Positions 33,265 through 43,505 are shown, counted from the first letter of the stretch. The stretch: 64,000 bases of DNA from Conchocele bisecta (GCA_029237695.1 CM055266.1:112113370-112177369); one strand, 5' to 3'. Numbers and translations: made by a program. The notes: generated from the sequence alone by a model not told the origin.

Positions 33265-36169
33265 TTGGTTTTGGGTGGCAAGAGGAGGGAAGACACAGGG
33301 TTGGCTTCGACAGTAGCATCCGGAGGACCTCTTCCGGATTGGTTGAGGAACAAGAAGGGTATGTACGCGTTAGACAAATACAACGACGATCTGTGTCTCT
33401 ACATATGTCTAGCTATTCATTTGGAAGATGTTCGAGCGGACAGGTGTTGTGGTAAGGCACGAAGTATGGCAAACGAGTATTTCGCGAAAAACGAGAAAGC
33501 CGCGAGAGGACCGGTTCCTTTCGAGGACATCAAGAAAGTGAAGGAATGTTTCAGTGTAGGAATAGAAGTATACGAGCCCACGGAAGAAGGAGTGTTGTAT
33601 TTGAGAAAGACACCAGCACACTACGAGGAAGTAGGACAGAAGAAGATGACGATAGGATTGTTCAACAACCACGCGTTCCTGATAACAAACATAAAGAATC
33701 TAACAAATATCTACTGCTACTACGACTGCAGACAGAGATTCACCAACGCCAGCAACATGAAGAGGCACACAGCAACATGCATGGGGGGAGAGGCCGAAGT
33801 CGTATGCAAAGGTAAGATGATAGACAGACCAAAGTCAGCGTTTGAAGCCTTCTATCCAAGATCGCACGCCAGCAAAATGTCGATAGACTGGATAAAATCT
33901 TTAGAGGTAAAACACATACACACCGCCAGGTGCGGACACGGAGGAGAAAGGTGGGTTGCAGGGGCTCCGGTCGAAGGATACTGCAGGGAGAAAAATACCG
34001 AGTACCAATTCCAAGGTTGTTACTGGCATGGATGTCCACTCCACACAAGGCGCATGGGTAAAAAGTATAAAAAAAACTATCGATAGGGACGCGGCAATAA
34101 TCGCAGCTGGATACGCACTCGTGGTTATTTGGGAGTGCGAGTATAATTCACGAAATAATCCACAAGTAGAACAGACTGCCATGGAGACCGTGTTGTACCC
34201 GCATCAAATAGTGTACGACTGTGAAGCTTACCTAGACGCCAACCGAGGGGAGGTAAAAACCTGAGACCTAGAGTACGAGGTTGCCCACGTTCCGATAAGT
34301 GTTTCAGTAGGCGACAGTCTCTCAGGAACGACAACACACATTTGCGAGAGAGATCCTGAAGTTTTGGTATCAAAGTTTTTGAGGGAGTTGAAAAGCAGAG
34401 GTAAAAAGATCAAAAACGATGTGCACCGCAAGTACATGCCGACTGACATGGACAAACTCCCGGAACCACAAGTCAAAGCTATAAAGAGGTGGATAGAACA
34501 GGTTCCAGTGGTAGGATTCAACTCTAGTAGATACAACATAAACCTGATAAAGAAATATCTCGTTGGGAAACTGGCTGACACAACTGATAAAGTCCTGGTA
34601 GGTAAGAAGACAAACACGACGATATTTATGTTCACTCCGGAATTCAGGTTTCTAGACATTGCTCTGCACATGGGACCTGTAACTAGTTACGACATGTGGA
34701 CCAAGGCATACGACTGCTCGATGCACAAGTCTTTCTTTCCATACGAGTGGTTCGACTCCCCGGAAAAGTTGGAATACGAAGGACTGCCGACAATGGACAA
34801 CTGGTACTCCAAACTGCGAGGCGGATACCTGCTTACAGAGAGTGAGCTAGAAGCGTGCAACGATATCTACAAAGAGAAAAATATGAAAACTTTCGCGGAC
34901 TGGCTTAGATACTACAACGACCTGGACGTCGCACCGTTCTTGGACGCGTTGGGAAAAATGTGTAACTTTTACAAGACAGAGGAGTCGATATTCTTAAAGA
35001 CGCAGTAACGCTACCCGGTATGGCTCTGCAATATTTGTTTCGAGAAACCATCAAGGAGGACGTGAAAAGTTACAGAACAAAGGAAAACGCCACCGCATAC
35101 GCAAAATGTCCACCACTGTATGCACCCGAAAAGGAAATTTACGACATGCTGCAGGGAGTTCTTGTCGGAGGACCGTCTATAGTGTTTTAGAGATACGCGG
35201 AAGCCGGAGTATCTAACATCCGCACGGATAAAAATAAGAAATGCGGAGCAGTGCTCGGTTACGACGCTAACGCACTGTACCTGTAGACTCTGAAGAAAGT
35301 GATGCCTTGCGGTAAAGAGATCACCCGACACGTTGGAGACGTTGGAGAATTTGAAGTCCGAGTGGTTCGGATTTGCCGAGGTGGATATCGAGGTGCCGAA
35401 AAATTTACGAAAACATTTTTCGGAGATGTCGCCGCTGTTCACAAACAGGGTCGTCAAAGAATAAGAGGTTACAGAGTACATGTTGGATTACCTAGTGAAT
35501 ACAGGTAGGAACAGGGGAGATGGCCATAACCTAGTCGGAACTATGTCCGCCAAGAAGACGCTGATTGACGCGCCGCTACTGAAGTGGTATCTGCGACACG
35601 GATTGGAGATAACTGCGGTGTACAGAATGTAGGACTACCAAGAAGGAAAGCCGTTCGAATGGTTCGTAGACGAAATAACCGCGGCACGTAGAACCGGAGA
35701 TGTCGATTTCGAATTTATACAGATGGATACTGACAGTATGTATATAGGAATTTCCAGCAACAGCCTTGATTCAATCTTGAAACCAGGCATGGTCGACTCT
35801 TTCGCGAGAGAGAAACGAGATTGGCTCGCTTGGGATAAGTGGAGCAACCGCGAACATGGACTCTTCAAGATGGAGTTCAGCGGATACCGAGCGATTGCCC
35901 TGTCTAGCAAGTGTTATATTGTCGAGGACATTTCTACGAACGCAGGTGTAAAACATTCCGCCAAAGGTATGTCCAAGAGAACAAACATTCTGAACTGGGA
36001 TAGATACAAGAAGGCTTTGGAAGGAGGTCTAGATGTTGGAAGCAACAGAGGGTTCAGAATGAACAGTGGAGTAATGAAGACTTACTCTCAGAAAAAACTG
36101 GGACTGTCCGCCTACTACGATAAAAGGAGGGTTTTACCCGACGGTATCCACACGGAACCGTTGATGTAA
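33265..36169 (+). pseudogene. Polinton protein-primed family B DNA polymerase (pPolB), multiply broken
   Basis: The replication enzyme of the element. Landmarks in order: an N-terminal domain with LCLYICLAIHL; a C2H2-like finger (CYYDCRQRFTNASNMKRH); the endonuclease-like YQFQGCYWHGCPLH; Exo I IVYDCEAYLD; a long palm/exonuclease stretch 34364-35008; PolB motif A (YDANALYL, about 35262-35283); and motif C QMDTDSMYIGIS (35720-35755), with a C-terminal tail to 36169. Breaks: a frameshift in an A-run at about 34070; TGA 34262; a frameshift at about 34995; TAG 35188; TAG 35284; a frameshift at about 35380; TAG 35630. Motif B (KxxxxxxYG), which should lie between the 35680 and 35705 sequences, is missing. 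Polymerase activity from this copy is excluded. Confidence 0.9.
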
Positions 36170-36197
36170 TAAAAACTCCGTTAACTCTTGTACGGGG

Positions 36198-36368
36198 AGG
36201 TACAAGAGCGCTCTTGAAGGGGGTAGGGACATGGCGGAGAACAGGGGATTCCGAATGGCTAACTGTGCTCTGAAGACGTACAAGCAGGAGAAGTTGGGGC
36301 TGTCGACGTACTACGACAAGAGGAGAGTGATGGAAGACGGGGTACACACCGAGCCTATATATAGGTAA
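36198..36368 (+). pseudogene. Second, diverged copy of the PolB C-terminal tail
   Basis: Fifty-six codons plus a stop align with the end of the polymerase 200 bp upstream. RYKSALEGGRDMAENRGFRM here corresponds to RYKKALEGGLDVGSNRGFRM there, and KLGLSTYYDKRRVMEDGVHT to KLGLSAYYDKRRVLPDGIHT. The two differ at about a third of positions, so it is a fragment of another PolB lineage rather than a recent tandem copy. Confidence 0.85.
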
Positions 36369-36439
36369 GCAAAAAAGGACTCTGAAAAAGGGGTGATAAC
36401 TATGGACTGACGGAAAGGCTCTGACGAGAGCCTGACCGA

Positions 36440-37451
36440 CTATGACGACGGGTGGTCCGGGGGTAGTTGGGTGCCAGAAGGCACCGCAAGAAGTTCTTCG
36501 CGAACAAACCCGCGCGATGGACCACTGTCGAGGTAGTACAGCACGGGCTCATCGGGTTTGGTAATATATGGATCCAGATGATATACATTGAGAGACCACA
36601 CGGGATCAGTCGCGCGGCGGCGGCCGCCCTCAACCTCTCCGGGCTGATAGAGGTACCGGACGGTAACATCCGATGGAAGCCGTTGCTCCACTAAACCAAC
36701 GAGTTGCCCGCGCGAGACGGCAGAGGGCTTGTTCGTCACCTTTATCGCCTTGATGGCATTCAAGGGCTTCTTACCGATCAATCTGGTCAACTCGCCGTTC
36801 AGTGCAGAGACCACGGCGGGCAGCCTGGTCACCCACTCGGTCGATCGCGTATGAGGGTCTACAAGCTCTTCGGCATATTGGTGTCCGAACAGCCTCTCAG
36901 TCAGGGTCCGATTGAAACGCTCCACGATCCCCTGGTCCCGGTGGACATCCACGCGACCGCGTCTGACAGAAACGTCGTGTTTCGCCAACAGCTGGGAGAC
37001 CGCGCCCATGAACTCTCGGCCAGGATCGACCTGGAGAAGATTCGGCCATTTGAGAGGGCTCCTCTTGTATATGCGGGAAAGAGCCTCGGCCACCTCCTTG
37101 GCCTCCTTCGTGGCCAGCGGCTCAGCTCCTTATAGCGACTCGCTACGTCTTGCGACCGACGCGATCGTGAGGGAGAAACAGGAGGTCTGCTTGGTGGACA
37201 TCGTTCGGCACCGGCACGTCGAATTTCGGACGTGGAATATTGCGCGGCGCGGGTAAATAGATCTGCCAGATGGCCTGCTTCTTGAGCCATTCCTTGGCAG
37301 CGTTTTCAGAAACCTTGGTCGCCGCGGCGAGGTTCTTGATGGCCGCGAGTCCCTTCCAGTAACCACGGGGGCTGTAGTATGTGTTCGCTAGCTTGCTCGC
37401 TAGGCGAACCGATAGTTTGCTATCAAGCTTGTGCGTTTCCATCGTATGCAA
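36440..37451 (-). pseudogene. Polinton integrase (retroviral DDE type), frameshifted
   Basis: Inserts the element into the host genome. The N-terminal part is 37143-37451 (SPRGYWKGLAAIKNLAAATK; DVHQADLLFLPHD, holding the first catalytic Asp). The C-terminal part is 36440-37093, with LLQVDPGREFMG (second Asp) and RDQGIVERFNRTL (catalytic Glu), then a basic C-terminal domain ending with PVLYYLDSGPSRGFVREELL. The two parts are in different frames. Between them (about 37090-37145) another shift occurs and roughly eight codons typical of the family appear lost. Family length (about 330-340 residues) is otherwise kept. It lies on the strand opposite to the polymerase. Confidence 0.88.
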
Positions 37452-37743
37452 GGTATTCTAGTAATTCGAACAGTCTCCAACATGCCCTCGCCAGATCGTC
37501 CGGTAACTGCGTCGTCAATACAAAACCTTTGGGGGAAGTTTCACTACAGCTGCTGGTTAAGTTCTGAAGGAACTCGGAGGAATCAACCATCCGCTTTGCG
37601 AAAAGGGCGGTCGCGTTTTCGTCCTCGCACCACGTCACGAGAGAATATTGGGCCAAACGTATCAGAGACTTTGCGCCAGTTAAACGGTGCTTAAGGGCCG
37701 TGTAGCCTACATCAAGCAGAGCGAAATAAAGCTCGTCAACTAA
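37423..37743 (-). CDS. Polinton hypothetical protein
   Basis: From ATG at 37743 (MLVDELYFALLDVGYTAL) the frame runs 106 residues to a stop at 37423, overlapping the integrase start by 29 bp. A longer start at 37797 would add 18 residues, but that part is AT-rich and non-protein-like. Helical, with LIRLAQYSLVTWCEDENATA and LARACWRLFELLEYLAYDG. No family known to me. Its place in a tight minus-strand cluster supports it. Confidence 0.55.
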   Translation of the reverse strand, partial: LVDELYFALLDVGYTALKHRLTGAKSLIRLAQYSLVTWCEDENATALFAKRMVDSSEFLQNLTSSCSETSPKGFVLTTQLPDDLARACWRLFELLEYLAYDGNAQA

Positions 37744-37775
37744 CATCGTTCTATATATGTATATTAAAAAAAAGT

Positions 37776-38240
37776 TCAAATCCTTATTTCTTTGCAATTA
37801 TTGCTTTGCAAGTATTGCTTTGCAATATAGTAACTGACGAAGCCTGTCGCAACCATTCTCACGACGACGAAAGCGATCTCGCGGTCTTTTTGGGCATCTG
37901 ACGGCACATAGAAGTCTGAAAGCTGGGGCTCGGGATCCAACGGCGCGAGACTTTTCTGTGGATATGTCCGCGTGTACTCGCGGATGGCGGTGTCAACGCT
38001 CCGAAAAGTGTGCACGGCGTGATTCTCGCGGCGAAGATCTTCGTTGATCCAATCCAGACGGGCGGTTCGTTTTCGTGACCATGCTGCGTGTGCGCTCTGG
38101 AGTTGTTCTACATCTAAATCGTGACGCTTACGCTCCTCATCTACGTCCGAGCTTCGCAGATTCGAAAATAGAAAGTTGCTACCGCTGAACGCCAATGCGT
38201 TCACCACCGCACCACCTACGAGCATTGAGATCGAAGCCAT
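37776..38240 (-). CDS. Polinton membrane-associated coiled protein
   Basis: 154 residues, intact. An N-terminal hydrophobic segment (SISMLVGGAVVNALAF, residues 3-18), then a charged helical part (ERKRHDLDVEQLQSAHAAWS), then EPQLSDFYVPSDAQKDREIA followed by a second hydrophobic helix (FVVVRMVATGFVSYYIA). The ATG overlaps the stop of the upstream gene by one base (TAATG), so the two are likely expressed together. Similar hypothetical proteins are, as I remember, present in invertebrate Polinton-like elements; the function is unknown, and a virion or membrane role is a guess. Confidence 0.65.
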   Translation of the reverse strand: MASISMLVGGAVVNALAFSGSNFLFSNLRSSDVDEERKRHDLDVEQLQSAHAAWSRKRTARLDWINEDLRRENHAVHTFRSVDTAIREYTRTYPQKSLAPLDPEPQLSDFYVPSDAQKDREIAFVVVRMVATGFVSYYIAKQYLQSNNCKEIRI

Positions 38241-38473
38241 TATTTACATATATTAGCCGGTAGAATTCCTGCTTTAACTAGATAATCTCGGGTCCCAACT
38301 GCGGCCGCTACATCTAAGGTCACGAGACCTACGTCTCTCGCAGTCATGTCCAACTTGGGAGCGGGCCTTCCGAAGACCATCTTTGATAGTCGAGCAAACC
38401 CGATACTGAGGCCCGATATCACCACGGCGTGATAAACCGCATTCCCTATAACTTTACCATCGTATTCAGCCAT
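38240..38473 (-). CDS. Polinton small membrane protein
   Basis: 77 residues from ATG at 38473: MAEYDGKVIGNAVYHAVVIS, a hydrophobic stretch, a basic loop (RLSKMVFGRPAPK), then a second weakly hydrophobic segment (VGLVTLDVAAAVGT). Intact. Its stop shares a base with the next start. Family unknown. Confidence 0.6.
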   Translation of the reverse strand: MAEYDGKVIGNAVYHAVVISGLSIGFARLSKMVFGRPAPKLDMTARDVGLVTLDVAAAVGTRDYLVKAGILPANICK

Positions 38474-38489
38474 TACATATAGTGATATC

Positions 38490-38870
38490 TATACAGTTAT
38501 TGCATATAAAAGGGTTTGCGAGCAGTGTTTAAATGGGGCGCAATCGGTTTGGGAACTTCCTTCGGAACCGCAGCTGGTTGTCTCGAAAGGTAGTTCCGCA
38601 GCGGGAACACACACAGGGTGCCTGCAACTGCCAGACCACCACCAACAACTCACGGGATGATCCAGGTCGGCGCCACAATCGGAGATTGCAACGCAGCTGT
38701 CTTCGGATGTTCCGCTGAAACCGGCTTCGGGTACAACTAACGGAACAACTGGAACAACTAACGACTGTTTGGCCTCTCGAAGTTCGGCGAGTATTTTATC
38801 TTATTTAGGTTTTCGGGCAGCCGCCCCATTGCCTTTCTTTTTGTTTTTGTTTATGTCGCACAATCGGAGA
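38490..38870 (-). pseudogene. Decayed Polinton gene with coiled coil and one membrane segment
   Basis: Minus-strand sequence encodes, across one frameshift and two stops, a Lys-rich start (KNKKKGNGAAARKPK), a helix (KILAELREAKQSLVV), then VVGGGLAVAGTLCVF (a membrane-helix pattern) and a Pro/Lys tail (VPKEVPKPIAPHLN). The order, and its position directly upstream of the two genes above on the same strand, suggest a former gene. A short phrase CAATCGGAGATTG occurs three times here (38675, 38863, 38885), a sign of local duplication. Confidence 0.35.
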
Positions 38871-38969
38871 TTGTTGCTGAGGTGCAATCGGAGATTGTTG
38901 TTACGTCACTCTCACGGGTGCGTCTTGTGTCATCATTTTCTGATCTTATAGTTCGTGGGCATATGTGTC

Positions 38970-39218
38970 CAAATTGACAGTGTTTAGCTGTGGTGCACGC
39001 AGTTGTCAGCGGTGCTAAGAACATGCCAAACTTGTGGTCGCGTGTCCGACAAAGGGGTCAGTCTCGAGGTCGTCGATCAATCCCGATTGATTCTGGATTG
39101 GCAGAAACGTACTCGCCGCTGCTGCGTAGAGCTGAATGGCGGCCGCGGTTTTCGTCATCACCGTGCCTAGCCTCGATTCGTATCGGGCATACCATTTCTC
39201 AATCTCTGCGTCTGACAT
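38970..39218 (-). pseudogene. Polinton small protein, frameshifted at its end
   Basis: ATG at 39218 opens MSDAEIEKWYARYESRLGTV followed by an Ala-rich helix (KTAAAIQLYAAAASTFL). After about 65 residues the frame ends at 39015, but the other frame goes on with KFGMFLAPLTTA, so a one-base shift probably removed the natural C-terminus. Unknown function. Confidence 0.45.
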
Positions 39219-39339
39219 CTTATCAACCTAGTCGACTGTAAGACGTCGCCCCAGATACTGCTCGGACAGTCCCACCCCCCCTCCCCCTGCAACCAGTGCA
39301 GCGAGCCGTTGGCGCCGCTGCGAAGTCGCTGTTTCTGAC

Positions 39340-40193
39340 GTGCCGACAGCCATGTCGGCAGTCGTGCCGACAATCGTTCCTACAGTTCCAACCGTGTCGG
39401 CAGTCGTTCCTACAGTTCTAGCCGTGTCGGCAGTCGTACCGACAGTCGGCACGCGTGTAGCCACCGACGCTATTCACACAATGGAGACCACGTTCAGCGA
39501 AAGCGAAATACTGGATGACCCACCGTTGAACCTTCGCGAACTCCGTGGCCTCGATAAGGTTATGCAAACTGTCCGGGGTGAACTGGTCCTTAACCTCTCC
39601 AAACTCACAGCGCTGGGTGAACATATCGCGCTAGAAGAAATAAAACAGGAGGAAGCCCGTGACGATAGAGAATCTATCGAGCGGATCACTGAACGCCTGC
39701 GGTCGTTGCGGGATGAAAGAGAAGCTAGCTTGGAGGCTGCCTCGACTAACCGTGAGGCGCTTCGCACCCAAATAAGTCGGATCCGCGAATCAATCTCGAG
39801 GGTCCTGCACGAGGACACGACACTCGGTGAGCGTCTTCGCACTCTGTTCAGAGAGCAGGGCGTCACAATAGTAAGCATCCTCACAGCACTCGGCATGACT
39901 ATATCGACCATAGTTCTAGCTATCACTGGAGGTGGCGACTGCGCCCGCTCCAGCACCCGCGCCATCCGGTGGAGCCAAAGAGTGGGTAAAACAAACAACT
40001 AAATTAGCCGGAAAGGCGGCTGCCGCGCTGCCTGGTTTGATTTGGGGTCTCGTCTCGTCTCGTCTCCTTCTTGCTATCTATATTATCAAAAACGGCTGGA
40101 TGGCTTGCCGAGAATGCTTGGGCTTTAATCGTGGCGATCGCCGGTCTCCTACTATACGCCGCCCGAGAGTTCCTAAAACCAAAGTGCGAATAG
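39340..40193 (+). pseudogene. Polinton coiled-coil membrane protein, frameshifted at 3' end
   Basis: The real start is probably ATG 39481 (METTFSESEILDDPPLNLRE). The preceding 140 bp is a minisatellite translating as VPTVSAV repeats. The body is a long charged coiled coil (about residues 20-125, with RESIERITERLRSLRDERE). Then come LGERLRTLFREQGVTIVSIL and a hydrophobic helix TALGMTISTIVLAI. The frame then shifts at about 39930 to a Pro/Ala linker with KLAGKAAAALPGLIWGLV, and shifts again at about 40090, so that a last hydrophobic helix (ALIVAIAGLLLYAAREF) ends at a stop, 40191-40193. The architecture (coiled coil plus C-terminal anchors) fits a structural or membrane-fusion-like role, but this is a guess. 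Confidence 0.65.
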
Positions 40194-40251
40194 TCCTACC
40201 GCCACGAGGGCGACGACGAGACCCAATTGTTCAGCCTCGTGGGCTGTGACA

Positions 40252-41509
40252 CTAGTTCCGAAGTGACACTGGGGTGGGTGCTTGCGGTTTTATGAAATCG
40301 GTTTCATGTGCGGTGCGCTTGATGATATCCGCGTTCATGTTCCCGTTATGGCCGATCTTTTGTTTGGCGGTGGAGATTACGATCTGATTATTGTAACCAT
40401 CAACCCGGTCGTCTCGTAGTATCATATAGCTCGGCGCCATATACAGGCCTATTCCAAATGCATAGTCTACTGGGGTGCCGTCATACTGCAAAACGTCTTG
40501 ATACCGCTGGATCGCCGCCGGGAGGTCCACCAGAGATGAGATGGCGTCCTCGACATTTGCCAAGAACGGTTTCTGGGTATCGAACGTCGTTCCCGTGCCC
40601 AGTACAACACTGCGCGCTTGCACCTGTGTACGGAGGATGGCCCAGACGTATATGCGAATGGAGTCATTGAGGCGAGGAACCCCGGCCTGCATGAACCCCA
40701 GACCCTTATCTAACATAAATGTACCCCAAGCGTCCTGGACCGCGAGCAGCCTGCTGTATGTAATCTACGTGAGCTCGTTTCGGAGGTAGCCAATCGCAGG
40801 ATGAGACGCCGCAGTGCCTACCACCAAACACTTCCGGCCCGAAGGTCATCGTCGCGGTGTCAAAATTCCCGGCGTTCCGACTGACGATGTGGTCACCGGA
40901 ATGATCGTGCCTAAAATCAGTCTGCGTCCAAATCCCGTGGCCCCGATTGAGAACGTCCCCGAGGCCAATGCTGCTAGGAAATGCTTTCTGGCGCCAGTCC
41001 GCGTCTTTTGGGACCCCAAATTCGTTACACAGTATTTCGAACGCGCTACGGTCGTATGCGCTGGAAATGGGATTCCAGCCGTCGTCCTGCGGCAGAGATA
41101 TTTTCTGTTCTTTGAGAATCCGCCTAATAGTGTAGTACGTGTGAAAGTTGTAAACGGCCCTCACGAAGTGATCCTCCGCGGCCAAATGGTCTTGAGAGGA
41201 ATCCCCGCATCCGACTGTTGCGCATCATACGGCGAAGTTGAGCTGATTCTGCCAAAACTGCATCGGTGTTGCTTTCCACCCGTTCACAGCCTCCATGGTA
41301 ATAATCTTGGGCAGCCTATATTGTTCAAAGATGTCTGGGAAGTTGGTTTGAAAACCTGTTCCGCCGCGAACTTGGATAGTGGGGTGCACCAGCCGGGGAG
41401 CGCCCGCCTTAGCGGCGTAGACCCCGCCGACCAGGTACTTTGCATTGTAATTAAAGCCAAACGCCTTGGTATCCATGAAAGATATTATCATGTTTGATAT
41501 GCTCACCAA
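40252..41509 (-). pseudogene. Polinton conserved large protein, possible virion component, frameshifted
   Basis: Three minus-strand frames form one protein of about 410 residues: 41225-41509 (TKAFGFNYNAKYLVGGVYAA; QFWQNQLNFAV), 40706-41185 (AVYNFHTYYTIRRILKEQKI; FEILCNEFGV) and 40252-40716 (LNDSIRIYVWAILRTQVQAR; AAIQRYQDVLQYDGTPVDYA; GYNNQIVIST). Breaks lie near 41200 and 40720. The sequence is rich in aromatic residues and the third part is helical. I recall similar uncharacterised proteins in cnidarian and molluscan Polinton-like elements. It does not show an evident double jelly-roll pattern by eye. Convergent with the coiled-coil gene, divergent from the next one. Confidence 0.6.
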
Positions 41510-42179
41510 TGTTCAAAGGGAGGCTTGTGTACTTCATAATTCAATCGACAACTGCTGCGGGAAACGCAGGGCCGACCTCAGATCAATCACCTTCACGGTC
41601 GGTTGGCGAAACCTGGGGGAGTACGAAGGGTTCGGCTACATGAAGAACGGACCACCAGTAGGTGTCAAAATACCACCAGGTCTTTGGAGTTTCAGAAAGC
41701 TCCAAGCTTTTGTCGCGTCGGAGCTTGATGGTAGAGCCAGGCTCGCAATCTCGAAAGCCACTGGACTCGCGACCTTGACCGTCGAGCGCGCCAACCGGGT
41801 ATGGATCACCCCGACGTTGGTCTTACAGCTAGTATTTACAACACCATACCCTTCTGACAATAAGGGATGGTTTGACCCGGGTGAGCACGTCGGCGACATC
41901 CCAGTGGGGTTCGCCTTCACGAAAACTCTCAGGATGCACCTGGATCAATTGAACACATCGTAAAACACGTTAGACGGAGCCCCCAGCACTCTCCTTAAGA
42001 CCGTGCACGCCAGTGACTGTTTCTATGGGGAGACCCTGACCTTAGACTTCCCAAACCCCGAGATGAAACGTTTGGAATCGGGGCACATCCACGAATTGAA
42101 GATCTCTATTCTCGATGATAAAGCGCGATAATTGAAGAACGATTACCCGATTTCGATCGTTCTCGAAATAACCGATTAA
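41475..42179 (+). pseudogene. Polinton late protein, candidate beta-rich minor capsid, two nonsense codons
   Basis: One frame runs from an ATG near 41475 to a TAA at 42177-42179, with TAA at 41961-41963 and TAA at 42129-42131. Landmarks are VGVKIPPGLWSFRKLQAFVA, TLRMHLDQLNTS, GAPSTLLKTVH, and a C-terminal strand-rich end (KRLESGHIHELKISILDD; PISIVLEITD). Alternating hydrophobic strands at the end fit a jelly-roll type fold as in penton or minor capsid proteins; this assignment is an inference, not a recognised domain match. The start overlaps the start of the divergent minus-strand gene. Confidence 0.5.
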
Positions 42180-42207
42180 ACATAATATATATATTTATAT
42201 ATTAATC

Positions 42208-42685
42208 ATGAGCATAATGGAGGGAAGGATAGAGCAGGCCCGCACAGAGGCGGCTACGGCGATTGCACACATGCAGTGATTGCAAGCTCCAAAGCCCATC
42301 ATAACAGTTTGTGCAGAGGGGCGGGGTTCACTGAACGCGGGGGGTGGGGGGGGGGGGGCTACGAATATTCATCTACTCCAACGCGAGCAACAGATGTGGG
42401 GGATATACTGTGGCAGCGTCCGGGACGGTTCTGCGAATGGCGGTCTGCTCGGTCAACTTTAGGGGACACGCTACTGCCGAAGTCCGAGTGAATCTCGTCC
42501 TGAACGGGGAATAGCAGAAGGCTGGCATCACCAAGAACGCGGGGAATAGGTCGGGGTTTACGATGTTCGATGATGACACTGGAATTAAAGTTTCCTCCGG
42601 TAGTGTTATTAACTTTGTAACAAAAGTTGCTGACCAATCGAGTTCAGCTACTGTTGTGACACTGTTAATAGAACTTGATTTATGA
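42208..42685 (+). pseudogene. Polinton candidate fibre-like protein (helix + beta domain), broken
   Basis: ATG 42208 starts a short helix (MSIMEGRIEQARTEAATAIA), interrupted by a TGA at 42277-42279. It continues APKPIITVCAEGRG, then a run of G (42343-42357) that gives poly-Gly, then REQQMWGIYCGSVRDGSANG. After a frameshift at about 42440 a strand-rich C-terminus follows (EVRVNLVLNGE, with a TAG after it; NRSGFTMFDDDTGIKVSSGS; VVTLLIELDL), ending in TGA at 42683-42685. N-terminal helix plus a compact C-terminal beta domain resembles trimeric fibres or C1q-like heads. Function inferred only. The next gene's ATG overlaps its stop. Confidence 0.5.
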
Positions 42686-43200
42686 TGAATGACGAGAAAT
42701 TACCTTCAGCGACGGCCGACCCGGCATCCTTTAGGATGACCAGGATCGTCGAGATACAACAGATTCTCCAGCATGAGGGAGAGACGCGGACGGGTCATGC
42801 AAATAAATATATACGGGCAGTCAATGTCGTCGAGGGGGTGAACACCACGCTGGCCTCAACTTCCGTTGTGAGCGGGATGGGGAGTGTGTCTTTATCGTCA
42901 ACAGTCGTCGCCGCGCCGATCGCGGTGGCCTTGAGTGCGGTCGCGGCAGGGGCATGCCTGCTTTGCATGGCGAGCAGACTCGTGGCCCGCAAACTCGAGG
43001 CCAAGAGTCGAAAGCACGACCGAATAGCGGTTGTCGCGAGGACTAAGAAAAACAGTATCGACGTTATCGTGTCGAAAGCGATAGCCGACAACGATATATC
43101 AGATAGCGAGTTCAAACTGGTCGTCGAAGAGATGGCCAGGTACCAGGAGTTAAAGGGCGCGATCCGGTCCAAGGCCCGACCACAAATTCTCGCACGATGA
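42682..43200 (+). CDS. Polinton two-helix membrane protein, intact
   Basis: 172 residues. A short polar N-terminus, AVNVVEGVNTTLASTSVVSG, then two adjacent hydrophobic segments (VSLSSTVVAAPIAVALSAVA and AGACLLCMASRLVA, about residues 72-112), then a basic part (RKLEAKSRKHDRIAVVARTK) and a helical end (ISDSEFKLVVEEMARYQELK). It is one of the few undamaged genes of the element. I recall uncharacterised relatives in invertebrate Polinton-like loci, but know no function. It overlaps the stop of the upstream gene by 4 bp (ATGA), suggesting coupled expression. Confidence 0.7.
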   Translation: MMNDEKLPSATADPASFRMTRIVEIQQILQHEGETRTGHANKYIRAVNVVEGVNTTLASTSVVSGMGSVSLSSTVVAAPIAVALSAVAAGACLLCMASRLVARKLEAKSRKHDRIAVVARTKKNSIDVIVSKAIADNDISDSEFKLVVEEMARYQELKGAIRSKARPQILAR

Positions 43201-43335
43201 CGTAAAAAAATCTAATCATGGACGGGAGGGCCGACGAGAGAAAAAATCTCCACGTCCGTCTCGGGACGTGATATGCTTATTCGCGTGTCTGCAGCGACAG
43301 GAGATCCCGCCACCATCCCGTCCAGCTGTTCCGTC

Positions 43336-43453
43336 GGCCCCGCCATACGGATAATAAACGTTATCTGCTGATATAGGTGCTTTATTATTGAAATGGCCCC
43401 GCCATACGGAGAATAAACGTTATCTGCTGATATAGGTGCTTTCGTATTGAAAC
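43336..43453 (+). repeat. Tandem duplication of 59 bp
   Basis: GGCCCCGCCATACGGATAAT at 43336 and GGCCCCGCCATACGGAGAAT at 43395 begin two nearly identical units, differing at a few bases. Near the right end of the Polinton, noncoding. Confidence 0.85.
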
Positions 43454-43505
43454 ATGGATGTTCGTCCAGTGGGTGAGAGGTATATATAAGAAAAAAAGAG
43501 CCAGT

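Noticed and set aside
39228..39464. Minus-strand protein with VGTTADT repeats
   Set aside because: It is the translation of a short minisatellite between genes; the plus-strand frame gives VPTVSAV repeats of the same kind. Its last 25 residues might belong to an old gene but cannot be supported.
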